Positions 25,205-37,497 of a stretch of DNA of 64,000 nt are shown one piece after another. Under the pieces are notes generated by a model that saw only the letters and a program-made list of their open reading frames with translations, had not been told where the DNA came from and made no database searches. The DNA lies in the NCBI GenBank assembly GCA_050084985.1, contig JBITNC010000001.1:32302001-32366000 (forward strand), read 5' to 3'. The position numbers and the translations under genes were made by a program. The stretch comes from Nageia nagi. Its lineage: Eukaryota; Pinophyta. Within the stretch, counting starts at the first letter, position 1; each line of letters starts with the position of its first letter.

Positions 25205-27445
25205 TGTTTATCCAAGAGTTTTCTAGGGAAACTATTTTAATCTTATTTAGTTTGAATTCTCCTTTTTCAACAAACAAAAATCCAAAAATAGTAATTTACT
25301 CCATATAGAAGTCTATAATTACTAGGTGATTCTACTTAACAAAGTAGTCGATCTACTAACATTGTACACTTTATGTTTTATTATGAAAACTAAAAATATA
25401 TTTTCTTTTCCAAAGTTAACTCCATATGAATAGACCTAATGATAAGAGGTTGATTCATAAGTACCACCAATAGAGGTGGAACCACTATCACCACCAACCC
25501 CCCAATCTAGTATACATTGTCAAAGGAAGAGATTATTGATTACTTCTCATATGTGAGAAGAATGGGATTCTAAGAGATAATACCAGCCTCAAGAGATATC
25601 AACATCATCTTCTTGGAGCACACTAAAATGCTTGAGGATAAAATAGTAGAGATGCAAGCAAAACTTAAAAAGTAAAAATTACACATTGCACTATTACAAC
25701 CAATAATGTGGTACAACAAAGAGGCCCTTGTGATTCTTATATCTCCCTTGATTAATGCCAACCATTTGGAAAATCTTCCCTTCTATTTGTTCAATTTGTA
25801 CCTAATAAGGTTGAAGTACTCCCATCTAGTAACCCACTGTATGAGTCTATAATACCATTGCAATCTCATGCTCCCTCTAAAGAATAGTACTCTCAATATC
25901 GACACAACCATCATATCTCAAACATACATACCAATTCAGTGTTTATAATTTTATTGATAATAGGTGGATGATAATCCTTATCTACCCTTGATTAATTTCT
26001 AGTTTTTGAACTAATTTCACGCTCAAAGTTCCAAACACATTGTGAGGAAGGACCATTCTTTCTCTTTGGTGATATTTTTAAGAGATATATTGCATTACGA
26101 GAAGGGGGTACACAACAACATTGCAAGCACACTTATGGAGCAACAATAATTCATAGAACTTAATAGGTTTCAACAATTTTTTAGAGATTATTATGATACA
26201 ATGGAAAGGTCCATATAGACTCAAGAGCATGTTTTAATATCATCTGTGTCTTTAGTAAAAATAAAAATAAGAATAAAAAAAAAACTTGATTTTAAAAACC
26301 TTCTTAAAGGTAAGGTTAGATAGAGCATGGATGAAAACCAACTATATTGGCAATCATGTTGGTGAAAACCAACTCTGCTAGCAATCACATGGGTGAAAAC
26401 AAACATATTTGGTAGTAATACTCTAGTATTAAAAAAAAATCAGTTGGTAATCATGAGATTGAAAAGCAGCTTCGTTGGCAACCTTATGGGTGAAAACCAA
26501 CTATAGGAGCTAACAAAGTTGCACAAAGAAGCTGATCAAATATATAGGGAGTAGTAATCACAAAGAAGCACTACAAAAGAAGGCTAGACTCATCCATCAA
26601 ATATGGAAATGTTAGCAGTAAAAGGTATGCATTTTATGTTTTAGTTTAGATTTAGTTAGCATATATAAATATGTGTATACTAATTACTTAAGTATCCTTT
26701 CCCACACACACAGCATAAAAAAATGGATCAAAGTTTGCAAAGATGTACATTTCTATTTAAGCCATGTTTGCTAGAAGGTTTCTATGATATTACTAGTGGA
26801 GAGCATGAGATGATATGGAATAGATGAGTTGTGTCAATAACTTTCCTATAAAATGGATTTAGTATTGAACAAATGGTTTGCACAATTTTAGTACACATAG
26901 TTGCCCAAAAATGTGAATAATATCATATTTTCTCTCCTCATTTTCATTTAGTTTTACATGAAAATATATAATTGTTCAAATGTGGGGAAGGAACAAGATA
27001 TTAAGACATCAAATTAGTAATAGTAAATAACTGAGACTAATTTGAGCCTCTACAAGAATTCATTATGATGCTTGAAATAGTCTGTTCCACTGAATTTTCC
27101 TTATTATTCATAAGTGTCAAAATGTCTTTTTTTAGAGTTTATATCTCCTGAACCATGGATCCAAATATAATGAAATTTTAATCATGTATTTACATTATAT
27201 GCATTATCTATGGTCCACTTTTCAACCTCTAGCTCCTTTGGAGTTTCTTCCAGTTCATCCATAAAGTTGGCTATTAAAATTATTTTTCTGTGTTATTTCC
27301 AGTTATAAAAAGTGAGAAATTATGATTTTTCAAACCATAACTTTTCATCTATTTTTCCATATGCCTCAAAATTTATACCTTGTAAATCCTCTTGATTCAT
27401 GCTTTAAAAAGTCCTCAAATATGGCGTCTGATAAGGATTTACAAT
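25205..27445. other. AT-rich sequence between two gypsy elements
   Basis: No domain could be named. Broken translations near 25480-26220 (for example INANHLENLPFYLFNLYL) could be another decayed gag, but I cannot show it. Tandem repeats at 26324-26515 are listed separately. Confidence 0.35.
26324..26515. repeat. Tandem repeat of about 31-33 bp, GGTGAAAACCAACT-type
   Basis: Units contain GTGAAAACCAACT followed by (C/T)GCTGGCAAT-like text, at about 26324, 26359, 26389, 26455 and 26486. About five copies, the middle ones degraded by an insertion with an A-run near 26430. Confidence 0.65.
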
Positions 27446-29571
27446 TGTAGACACCCAAAAATGACCCTCGTTCAAAAATCGAATGGAAAGGGAAAAAAAT
27501 TAACATTTATTATAAAAGTTATATTAAATGACCAATAACTGGTGATTTACCCCAATCATTGAAGACTAAAACTAATCATTGATGACCTGGTACATAGCCA
27601 GGTCAAAAATAGATACGCACTTGAACTAATTTGTTCCAAAAAATTATTTGATCATGAGTGAGTTATTGTTGGTTTGGCTGTTGCACGAATAGAATCATGG
27701 CTATTATGAACTTGGATGAGCATTTGAGTAAAGTTGTTAGCCCCTAAATTTAAAAATTAAACAAACTCAAAAGGCTATAAATTAAACCTTCATTAATGAA
27801 GAAAGGGACCCAAACTTGAAGTAAAAGTACACTGCAAAATTTCATCTAGAATTTCTAAAGAGTTAAGTACTTCTCTTATACACTTATTTATGTATTTTGA
27901 TTCAATGTATGATATTTTTTATATGAATAAATGCATTTGATATGTTATTTTGGCATGTATTCAGGGTCCATAGGTTCTAAGGTGGAAAACACTAAAGGAA
28001 CAGTATGACAAGAATCGAAAAATATCAAGAACAAAAGTCAAAATGAAGCAAAAGAGAAGATTCATCCAAAGTCAGCTCTAATATTAGAAACACAAGCGAT
28101 TGATCTTAGACACCAATGATTGAAGCCAAACACCAACGATTACATCCTAATCACCGAAGAATCTATAAAAGCCCAAGGAGGCTCAAAAACATAATTTTGT
28201 AAAAGCCCTTCAAGCAAGGCTACGAATCTAGAGATTCATTTTATAACATTTGAGGTCACTCGAAAGAGTAATAAAATACATATTGGTATTTAATATGTAT
28301 TTGTGCTATTTTCTAATAGTTCCTTTTTTGGGTCTATATTTTGACACTAGAAGGAGGTTCCTCGCATACTAATAAGTAGTGATTGAGCAGAGGGTTCTTG
28401 GTTCTTTTTACAATATTTTGTTTGTTTTCTATCTTGTGGTTTAAATTTTTGATTAAAAAATTTCATTGTTTTATATCTTTTCAGAATCATTAATAGAATC
28501 ACCAATGATTTGATATAAGACACCGAAAATTGGATTAGGATGCTAGCAATTGTAATAGAATGCTAGCATTTATTAAATAGAGGTAAGATCCCTATTTTTT
28601 ATCAATACAACAAGCACAATGTAAGAATTTAAGATGAAAAATGGGAATGAACCTTCTATTTATGATCCCTTTGCTCAAATTGCATGTAGAAAAGAGTAGA
28701 TAAAGTTAATAGAAATGCATTTAATAATGTCATTAATTAAATTTTAAGGTTTAATTTACTTGTTTATTGGGTAGGGATCATTGCAAAGCACTTCACTTAA
28801 GAACTTTTTCTATTTTATTCAATTATGCTCTCCCTTTGTATTGAAAGACAATCTTAGGTGATTAGAATGGATCTTTACTTTTTGTACATTATTACATAAT
28901 TCGATCAAAGAATCTACACTAAGTTACTTCACTGTTGGAAAGAGTTAATGAATTTACATTGAATCAAGAATGAATCTAAAGTAAATGAATTAGGTTAATT
29001 GTAGAATAGTGCATTAAATGGTTAATGAACTTGATGAGTGCATTCACACTAAATTATTTTTATTTAACTAAGTATGCTATCGCTTTTGCACATATGATAA
29101 TCTGAAGCAATCAGAAAAGTTAAGTAAAAGGGTAATAAATTTTCATTTGGTTTAAAATTTATACTCACATTAATACTCTTACTTGTTTGCCCTTACCATG
29201 CTGAGAGGCAATCGAAAGTTGATGTAACTTGAAGAGGGGAAAAAACTAACACTTAATTAATTTACATACATATTAAAGGCTTCTTACTCTTAAGAAGAGG
29301 TAATAAACCACATTAAATTACTTCCATAGCTAGAAGGATGAATGAACCTCATTTAAAAGTTGGTTAAATAACCTCATTAACTTGGTGATGAATTTTGTGG
29401 GTTAATTAGATTAATGCATACTAATTAAAATATTGTTTGAATTATATTAAAAATGTTAATTAATGGACATGTATGATTGGAAGGGTTAAAGATTGTATTC
29501 ATACGCATTTTATTTTACTAATTGCATGATCATAAGCTTTAAAAAATGAACATCAATGAGTTAGATGTCAT
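27446..29571 (+). mobile_element. 5' end of a second, related gypsy element (LTR plus leader), truncated
   Basis: The LTR runs from TGTAGACACC at 27446 to about 28338, with TATAAA at 27776. It is followed by the primer-site-like TTTGACACTAGAAGGAGG at 28340 and a leader co-linear with that of the first element (TATGCTCTCCCTTTG, later AACATCAATGAGTT). Short words resembling CACCAATGATT occur many times in LTR and leader. At 29571 the leader stops where a copia LTR begins, and the remainder was not found in the window. Confidence 0.7.
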
Positions 29572-30056
29572 TGTTGGAAATTGTAATGTAATATTGTGTA
29601 ATATTTCTCTTTAATATAAATTCACTTAATACTTATAGTATCTTTAGATAACTTAAAACATTAATAGAATAACAATAGGAAGAGGACTAAATATAGAAAC
29701 ACCTTTAACCTTACCTTTGGGTTAAAAAGAGGTTAAAAGGTGGGTTTATTCTTATAAATAGAGAGGTACCCCTCTCATTATGTACTTGATGAAGCATAGT
29801 AATGTTTGTCTTATAAAGTTGTAGGAATGCTCTTATAGGATCTTTGTAGAAGAATTCTTGAGAATTTGTAAGAGATTTATCTTGTGAAAAGTAATAGAAT
29901 GATGGTTCAAAGTGGATGTAATCTCAAAAGATGGAGGAATCACTATATATGGTGTGTTATATTTTGTGTGATTGTTTCTTGCTTTGCTAGATGAATGTTA
30001 GATTTGTTGGAGAAGTTTAAGGAGATCTTGATTTATAGAATCTTTCAATTCCATCA
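29572..30056 (+). repeat. Copia-type LTR inserted in the second gypsy element
   Basis: It begins TGTTGGAAATTG and ends TTCCATCA, 485 bases. TATAAATA lies at 29753-29760, about mid-LTR. Two bases after the end comes TGGTATCAAAGC. TGTTGGA starts and this primer site are standard for plant copia elements. The leader sequence of the gypsy element is cut exactly at the TG, so insertion postdates the gypsy element. Confidence 0.75.
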
Positions 30057-30058
30057 AG

Positions 30059-30070
30059 TGGTATCAAAGC
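30059..30070 (+). other. Primer-binding site (initiator tRNA-Met type)
   Basis: TGGTATCAAAGC differs at one base (G to A) from TGGTATCAGAGC, the usual primer site complementary to the 3' end of plant initiator tRNA-Met. It confirms the copia LTR end at 30056. Confidence 0.75.
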
Positions 30071-30919
30071 ACCTTTGTTGTTGTGATCTCCTCAAATTTC
30101 TATTTGAAGATTTTGAGATAACCATCCTCAAATTTAAGGTATACCTATCCCTTAATCTTGTTTCAATTTTATTTGAAACTTCATTGGTTAATCAATTTTA
30201 ATTTCTTATTTTTTGAAGTTGAAAGTTGATATCTATACTAAGATGTTTTTATCTTGAGAATAATGGGCTCAAATTTATTACCTTAATTAAATGTTAGTAG
30301 TTTTTTGTTAAATCTAACATGTATTATATTATTGGATTGTAAATATTATGATTTGATATATATACTAACATGTTTATGCTAAAAGTAATTGGCTAAGATC
30401 TAACATCTTATGTTAGTAACATGTTAGTAGTATTTGAAGTTAGATCTAACCTATGGTATAGGGTTAGATTTTTAAGATCTTAAAAATTGGTGCTTCTAAT
30501 TTTTTTACCATAATTAAATCTAATAATACTTAATTAAATTTTTAACACTATGCTAAAGATCTTATTATTGCAAGTCTATAAAGTATTTTTAGTTTTGCAA
30601 GAAAGTTGAACTATTGTTTTATACTCTTGCAATTTTTTTTTTTAAATGTAGCTTGCAATTTATTAACCAAATGAATCCACTTATTCTGTTTTTATACATA
30701 ATTTTGTTTTGGGAATATATAAAATTTTGTTAATCAAAAATTTTATATATATATATATATATATTTATATATTATAAGGTTTTTTTAAGATAGAATTTTT
30801 AATTTATTAAAAAATAAATAAATCAATTTCTTCTCTGTATTTTGCATATATAGTTTTTTATTTTTATTAAAAATTATATTTAAAAAAGATTATTTAAAAA
30901 AAAATTACAATTTAAAAAA
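30071..30919. other. Non-coding internal sequence after the copia primer site
   Basis: No gag or pol could be found. A (TA)n run lies at 30743-30764. The element may be non-autonomous, or the coding part has been lost. Confidence 0.4.
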
Positions 30920-31500
30920 GGGGAGGTGGGGCTATGCAGCATGCAGGCCAACACACTCCCAAGTCGTCGCCTAAGGGAGGTTGGCCATCCCAAGGGAGGC
31001 CACCCAAGAGAGGCTAGCTACCCCAAGGGAGGCCATCGCCCGAGGGTAAGCTGGCCATCCTAAGGAAGGTCTCTGCCCAAGGGAGGCTAGCTATCCCAAG
31101 GGTGGCTGTTGCCCAAGGGAGGTTGGTCATCCCAAGGGAGGCCACCACTTGAGGGTAAGCTAGCCATCCTGAGGGAGGTCGTCACCCAAGGGAGGTTGGC
31201 CATCCCAAGGGGGTCATCACCTCTAGGGGTAGGCGAGCCAATCCAATAGGGGACCATCACCTTGAAGGTGGGTGAGCCACCCTACAGGGGACATCCTAGC
31301 CCACAGGAGGTGTGCCACCTTGAAGGGGTATATTGCCTCAAGGGAAGACACACCACCCTAAAGGGGGCTTCCCCATTTCAGAGGGTGTGCACACCCCCTC
31401 CATGGATTGCTAACCTTAATGGAGGTGCAAGACTCCTTAGGAGATGCGCACGAGACAACATAACCCCCCTTCTTCATTGCAAATGCAATCTAATTGCCTC
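30920..31500. repeat. GC-rich minisatellite with CCCAAGGGAGG core
   Basis: Alternating words GGCCATCCCAAGGGAGG, CACCCAAGGGAGGCTAGC and GAGGGTAAGCTGGCCATCC give a half-unit of about 20 bases and a unit of about 40. More than a dozen half-units are visible, the right end (31210-31480) being more diverged (CACCTTGAAGGTGGGTGAGCC-like). Its base composition stands out sharply against the surrounding AT-rich DNA. The two overlapping open frames here (31262-31531 and following) read as repeat-derived peptides. Confidence 0.85.
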
Positions 31501-32600
31501 CTTGTATTCTAGGTGCTTCTTCCAGCCATGACCTATCTTCTCCACCATGTCTCGGCCTCCATAGCTGGTTGTTCTTGGTCCTTGCAAGTTTTTTTAAAAA
31601 ATGTCTTCTCCTCTCCTGTACTTTTCAGGGTATTTTTTCACCTTAGTACAATTTTTTTATTAGAGAGAACCTTTTTTTTAATTAATTACTTTTGGTGGGG
31701 GGTTTTGGCCCTTTATTGTTAATAAGGGTTGGAGGTATTTTTTTAATTTAATAAAATTGGAAGTTTTTATGAGGCCTAAGAATTTTTTAGAGTTAAAATG
31801 ATAGTATCTTTTTTAGATAAATTTTTTTAAAAAAAAGAGGCATAAGTTTGTTTTTTAAAAAAAAATAAAAATTTAAGGAAAAAAATAGGCATGTTACCTT
31901 TTTAAGCACAATTTGTTTTTTAAAAACTATGCTTTTTAAACAAAAAAGGGTGAATTTTTGCTCTTAAGAGATGAGAATTTGGAATAAAATAAGCCATCTA
32001 ATGCCTTTTTTTAATAAAATATCATGGCCTAATTTTTATTATTTTTTTATGCAATTTGATATTTTATTTTTTAACTTAAAAATGATATGGGCATATTTTT
32101 TATAGTGGGTATCCTATATGAGAATTATAGCTTTGATCTATTTTTTAACATAGCTTTAAATAGCTTTTTAAATAAAGTTGCAAATATAGTAATTAGTAAG
32201 TATAAAATATTTGATTAAAACCTTGGATAGCTTATATAATCCAAGTTAGGTAAATTATTATGATAATTTGAAAATTATATGCCTTATATGGTAATTATTT
32301 TTAAGAAAATAATCAAATTAATTAATTGCAACCATTATTGTGCCATTATTTTTGCAAGCATTGCAATTTCTTTTAAGAGAACATTGGACATGTTTGAATC
32401 AACTTTAAATTTATAGCGTTAATTGATAATATCCAATATATTGCAACCCATTTTTTGCACACTTTGCAACTTTTAATACATTTTTTTTCTTGCATCATTT
32501 TGTGGACAAAGAAAAAAATGGAGAAAATTGTATTAAATATCCACTTTATTAAAATAAAGATTTGTTATGCACATTTTATTTGTTTGTTGAAGATATGCAT
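31501..32600. other. T-rich gene-free sequence
   Basis: Poly-T and poly-A runs, no domain on either strand. Confidence 0.4.
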
Positions 32601-32619
32601 AGTGTGGATGTGCATAATG

Positions 32620-33100
32620 TGATGTGCTTAGTGTTTAAAGTAGAAATTTAGGTAAAAATTTCTTTCAAACTTTGATATGCACTATCCTTATTGATTGCAA
32701 TATGATGCAAATTTGTTGTAGATGTGCATAGTATTTGAAGTGAAATTAAAGTAAAAATTTCTTTCAACTTTTGATATGCACTATCCTTATTGGTTGGCAT
32801 AATGTTAAAATAGACATTTGTTTATGGATTGATGCCACTATAATTCTATGATTGGGAAGTTAAATCTTTGTTTATGGATTGATGCCATTACACTTCCATA
32901 ATTGAGAAGTTAAATCCATGTTTATGAATTGATGCCATTATACTTCCATGTTTAGAAAGTTTATTTATGTCAATGGATTATTTTTACATTGCTACTTGTT
33001 AGCAAATTGTAGTGCATGGAGTGGTTAAAAAGGTTCGTCCTTCTCCATGATTTAATTTTTGAAGTGGTTAAAAAGGTTCGCTTTTCTCTATGATTGCACA
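32620..33100. repeat. Series of local tandem duplications (about 115, 53 and 45 bp)
   Basis: A unit with AAAAATTTCTTTCAA and TTTGATATGCACTATCCTTATTG occurs twice (about 32640-32700 and 32750-32815). A 53-base unit TTTATGGATTGATGCCA(C/T)TA with GAGAAGTTAAATC occurs three times (32820-32965). AGTGGTTAAAAAGGTTCG occurs twice (about 33019 and 33064). Confidence 0.75.
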
Positions 33101-33690
33101 TTGTTGGAGTAACCATCATTTCATTAAATTTGGCCTTATTACTACACATCTAGACTTCCAATATTATGATTATTGACATTGGATATTATAATATTGGAAA
33201 TCAAATATTTGAATAATGGAATCCATTTACAAGGATATTGGTTTCCAATTATATGATTTTTTTCCTCTAATTTCAATATTATTATCTTCCAAATCTAACC
33301 TTATAGATTTCATTTAATCTTTGTTGTGAGATATAACAAGGGATTAAACATGAACATACATTAATAATAAAATTCTAAAAAATGTAGCTTATAAGAATAA
33401 CTAACAAATAAAAACACAAGACATACAAATCATGCATTCATTCAAAGCTATGACACAAGATTCAGACATACGAATTAAAATCAAAACAACTCTTATTAAT
33501 TATTCAAGTTCTTTTTGTTACAAACACCCTTACTTTATTCTTAAAAAAATTTACAAAAAAAGATATCCTCTACAAATGAGCCATGTTTGGCTACTTATAA
33601 ACAATTAACTTTCATATTTTTAGAAAAATATCTCTTGATAATAAAGTAGATCATAATAATACATGAAAATTATCAGTATCTTTATTTTAT
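33101..33690. other. Gene-free AT-rich sequence
   Basis: I see no gene, repeat or RNA in this stretch. Confidence 0.4.
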
Positions 33691-33699
33691 CTTTGACTT

Positions 33700-36560
33700 G
33701 TTACTTGATCCCTCCAAGTGTTGAAAGCATTGATAAGATTTTCACAGCTTCTCAAACTTGATCATACTTATAAGTATGTTGGAAAATAATAAAGTACACA
33801 TACTTTGCAGGTACTATATTTATTTAACTATATTTTCATAGTAATAGGAAAATGAAAGTAGATCATAATAAAGTAATCACATCATCACTTTAGTATAAAT
33901 ATGTTTCTATAAAAGGCACATATTAGGTTGAAAAAAGTAAATATAAAAAAATAATTATCATATTATCAACTTACATTGATAGAAGTTAACAATCATCCTC
34001 ATATTTAATATCATTCAAACCATTTCTTTGAAGTTATTCTAGATACATCATAATGGCTTCATACCCTTGATATGTTATTGATATTTTTTTGCCATTCCAT
34101 CCCACCTTTAGTGTCCATGCCCAAATGAAGTGATCAACATTAATTTCACTTGTTGGCTCATTTTCCACCCTCTATTTCTTGCTCTTATTTAAGTAATTTA
34201 TATACAGATCTTTTGTTGTTTTTCATTTTTCCAATCAATCACTACCATTGAACCTTGATCTTATCTTGGTAAATATCACCTTTTGCTCTACTCAACTATA
34301 CTAGAAAATGTTTTGAATTTGATTGCACCAAAAGGAATTGATCCTTAACAACATCAACTTTTGGATCAAATTCATCTTCTATTACTTGATTACATAAGGA
34401 TCCCATAAAGATATCCTCAATAGTAAGAATGTTTTCTTCCAAGTATTTTCCATTAGAAAAGAAGAAAGTTGATTAGTATTATCGATGTCCATGGTTTATC
34501 TTATCTTTGACCAAAAGATACCTTCTAACCTTTCTTCAAGTCTAGAAAAAAAGTTGTCTAAAACATTCAAAACATTCTTCCAATATCTTATCTTTAACAT
34601 CTAGAATGTCTCTACTCCATCTGTAACACTATTTTTTCATAAGGAAATATATTTTTTTGTTTCTTTGTTCAATTCATCTGTCTCTTTTAGTATCTTGTAC
34701 GATACAAATGGAGGTTTTTCCATAGGCAAATATGCCAATCCATTACACAATGTGTGTCATATATTGTTTGGTTTTGATCAAGAATGATCTCTTATTGATG
34801 TTTTATATTACATCATAGGTATTCCATCAATAACATGGAATTTAAAATATTTGAAGTTTGTTTATACCCACTATTCTCTCTTTTCTATCTAATAAGTGTG
34901 GACTTATAAATGTTTTAAAGTCATATACCTCCTCAATCAAGTACGATGTAAATGAACTTGAATTCTCTTGGCATGATATGTAAGTATTTATAATCTGTGG
35001 GAGAGAAAATATTTTTTATCATCATAAAACTGATAATAATTTCTCAAATGTTCTATCAATATCCTCGTGAGTATGATCCATTGAGAGAAAGCTTGTATAC
35101 ATAATGTTAAAAATCCTATTTGTTGTCAACATTGTCAAAAACCCAAACATATAACAATTTTTGTTATCACTAACAATATTATCTAGTTACAAGTAAAGGA
35201 TAAGGGGTAATTATTTTAGTGAACCACCTGGTTTAATATTATCATCCACACTAGATAGATATTCTTGAGATTTTATGTTTTGCTTTTGATATTTTTTATA
35301 AACTTCATTTTGTAATAAAGCATCATGGAGGGGATGTTTAGAAGATCATTTTTGGTACAACAAATGTCCATACATATTAGTGATTGGTTCTTCTAACGTG
35401 TATGCCCTTTTCACTAAAATATTTGTGATGTTGCAACAAGTGTCATCAAAAGAAACAAGGTATTCCATTTGGGGAAGTGTTTCCTCTAATACACCCCAAA
35501 TATTAGACTCCACCTCCTTAGAACTTTTAATTTTACATCCATTGTTCCATCATTTAGGTAGACTAGTTTATTTACAGGCCATTGAATAAGACAACCATCT
35601 AATAATAAACACTTGTTACACATTGGTATGTATAATGTGGTAATGTGAACACCAAAATGATGTCCAACTCTTTGAATTGTACTATATCCCTCTCATATTC
35701 TTTGTAATCATTCCCTTGGTAACATATTGACTATCCAATGAGCATGTGTGGATCAATTTCACTTCAACTCCTCTAAACTTTAAGTTGTGATTTTGGCAAT
35801 TTGATTTTAATTGTTGACTTTTTTCTTCTCTTACATTTGACGAATTGACCCCATGAAAATTTATATTGGAATATCCTTTTATTGATGATGAAACCTACAA
35901 TTGGCCAATCTCTTTGACTTTGATCTAAAACCTTGTGGTCTTATCGCATATATTGTGTATTGACCAAGCTATCATTGTGTTGGTTCCTTTAACAATGAAC
36001 AACTATTACAAGTTAATATCACTTCTTCCACAAGTATACCAAAACCTAAATGGTTGCAAGCGCTCCCCTTAAACTATGTCATCCTCATCAAAATATGCAA
36101 TAAGGCCACAAGCTATGCTAATATCATCTCCTAAATAATTATCTTTTATAACTACTCCCACCCAATAAAATCTATCTTTTATAAGTATATTATGAATGCT
36201 ATTTGGCATGCCTTGCACCCCTTCTAAGTTAGGAGAAAATGCATCCCCTTTTGGGTATTGATCATGCTTACATAAATTTGATTTATCTCATGCAATAAAG
36301 TATCCAAGAGATTCCTTTAGTGTTTGTATTGTGTCCTCTACCTCAAATTTATAAGGTAAACCAAATGTACCATCTAAAATACTTTGAATAGTCACAACCA
36401 AGCAATTATCTCCTATTTTTTTGTTATGTAGTATCCTCCTGCTTGGGTAAACTTTGGCCTCTGCAACTTTAGCATCCTTCAAAAGTAAAATCAACATTCT
36501 CCCATTCAAAAAATGAAAGCAACATTGGTGACAACCTACACAAGCATAATATAACATCAT
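33700..36560 (-). pseudogene. Decayed transposon ORF region, probably CACTA (En/Spm)-associated
   Basis: The upstream end on the minus strand is an open piece (36560-36288, 90 codons) reading AKVYPSRRILHNKKIGDNCL then VVTIQSILDGTF, LPYKFEVEDTIQTLKESLGY and FIA. This resembles the DUF8039-type segment of plant transposon proteins: V-(F/Y)P-LH, a cysteine-valine beta segment, then I-TL-A-G-FI-WP. Downstream, broken frames keep protein-like text (QGMPNSIHNILIKDRFYWVG, SIACGLIAYFDED), then become unreadable. No CACTA terminal repeats were located at plausible ends. Function of the ORF is not known to me; it may be part of a transposase or an Ulp1-type passenger. Confidence 0.4.
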
Positions 36561-37497
36561 TAGTATTTAAAAATTATAGAAATAATATAAATAAAAGTAA
36601 AAGTAAATTACCAACACTTGATTAACATGTCATCCCTTAGCATTAATAAAAGTAAAAAATTTCAAAAAACACATGGATGTAGAATCTTTGAGATTATCAA
36701 TTAGAATCTAAAGCAATTGTCTAGTCCATGATGTCATCTCACATTTGTTAAGGTAAAGAAGGAAAATCCAAACTTTTGTTTATTAGAGTTTTCATAACCA
36801 TATTGTGATATTATGAATATTATATATAAGTGATATAATATAAGTGAATCCATATGTAGATTATCTAGGATTATCAGTTGGAAAATAAGAAAACTAACAA
36901 GAGACAAGCTTCTTGTTGACTACAGATACTACTTGAGCATTGTGTTTCCTACTAATAGATTGTTCATTTTCCTTGACATACCACAAAGTGTAGAGTCCTA
37001 CTTAATTATATTTAGCTAATGAATCTATTCAATGTAACATTCATCAAGAATAAGAAACACTGAGAATCCACTAGAATCCGCAAGCTTTATATATTAAAAG
37101 AGAGTTTTATACAAAATACATGTAAGTGTTCATGTCAATACGTGGAAGAATATGGAATAAGTTCTTTTCATAAGGACAATAAATGACATGGATAGGAACT
37201 TGTGTCTTTTTGTAAGGAGTGGTATACTCTTATATGCACTATAGATCATTGATCCTTGTGGATGACATATGATGAAGAATAGAGAATACTAGATATATGT
37301 AAAGGAATGTAATTAAATATAAAATATTGATCATTAATCAGTTGTATTTGTAACTTCTTATACATTGTCCATGAATTGTAATTTATTCTATCAATATAAT
37401 ACAAACTCTTGGTTAGGTAATCATTCTGTGTATTTTGAGTGTATAAAATATTTGATCAAGTGCACTAGTAAGAATTCGTATTCATTCACTAGCTTAT
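36561..37497. other. Gene-free AT-rich sequence
   Basis: No reading frame, repeat or RNA structure could be supported here. Confidence 0.4.

Noticed and set aside
5876-25209. Target-site duplication CATTT / TGTTT for the large gypsy element
   Set aside because: Only three of five bases match; with two changes in five it cannot be distinguished from chance, so it is not claimed.
31262-31722. Two open frames of 89 and 69 codons
   Set aside because: The first is read from the GC-rich minisatellite, the second from T-rich flanking DNA. No domain or conserved wording.
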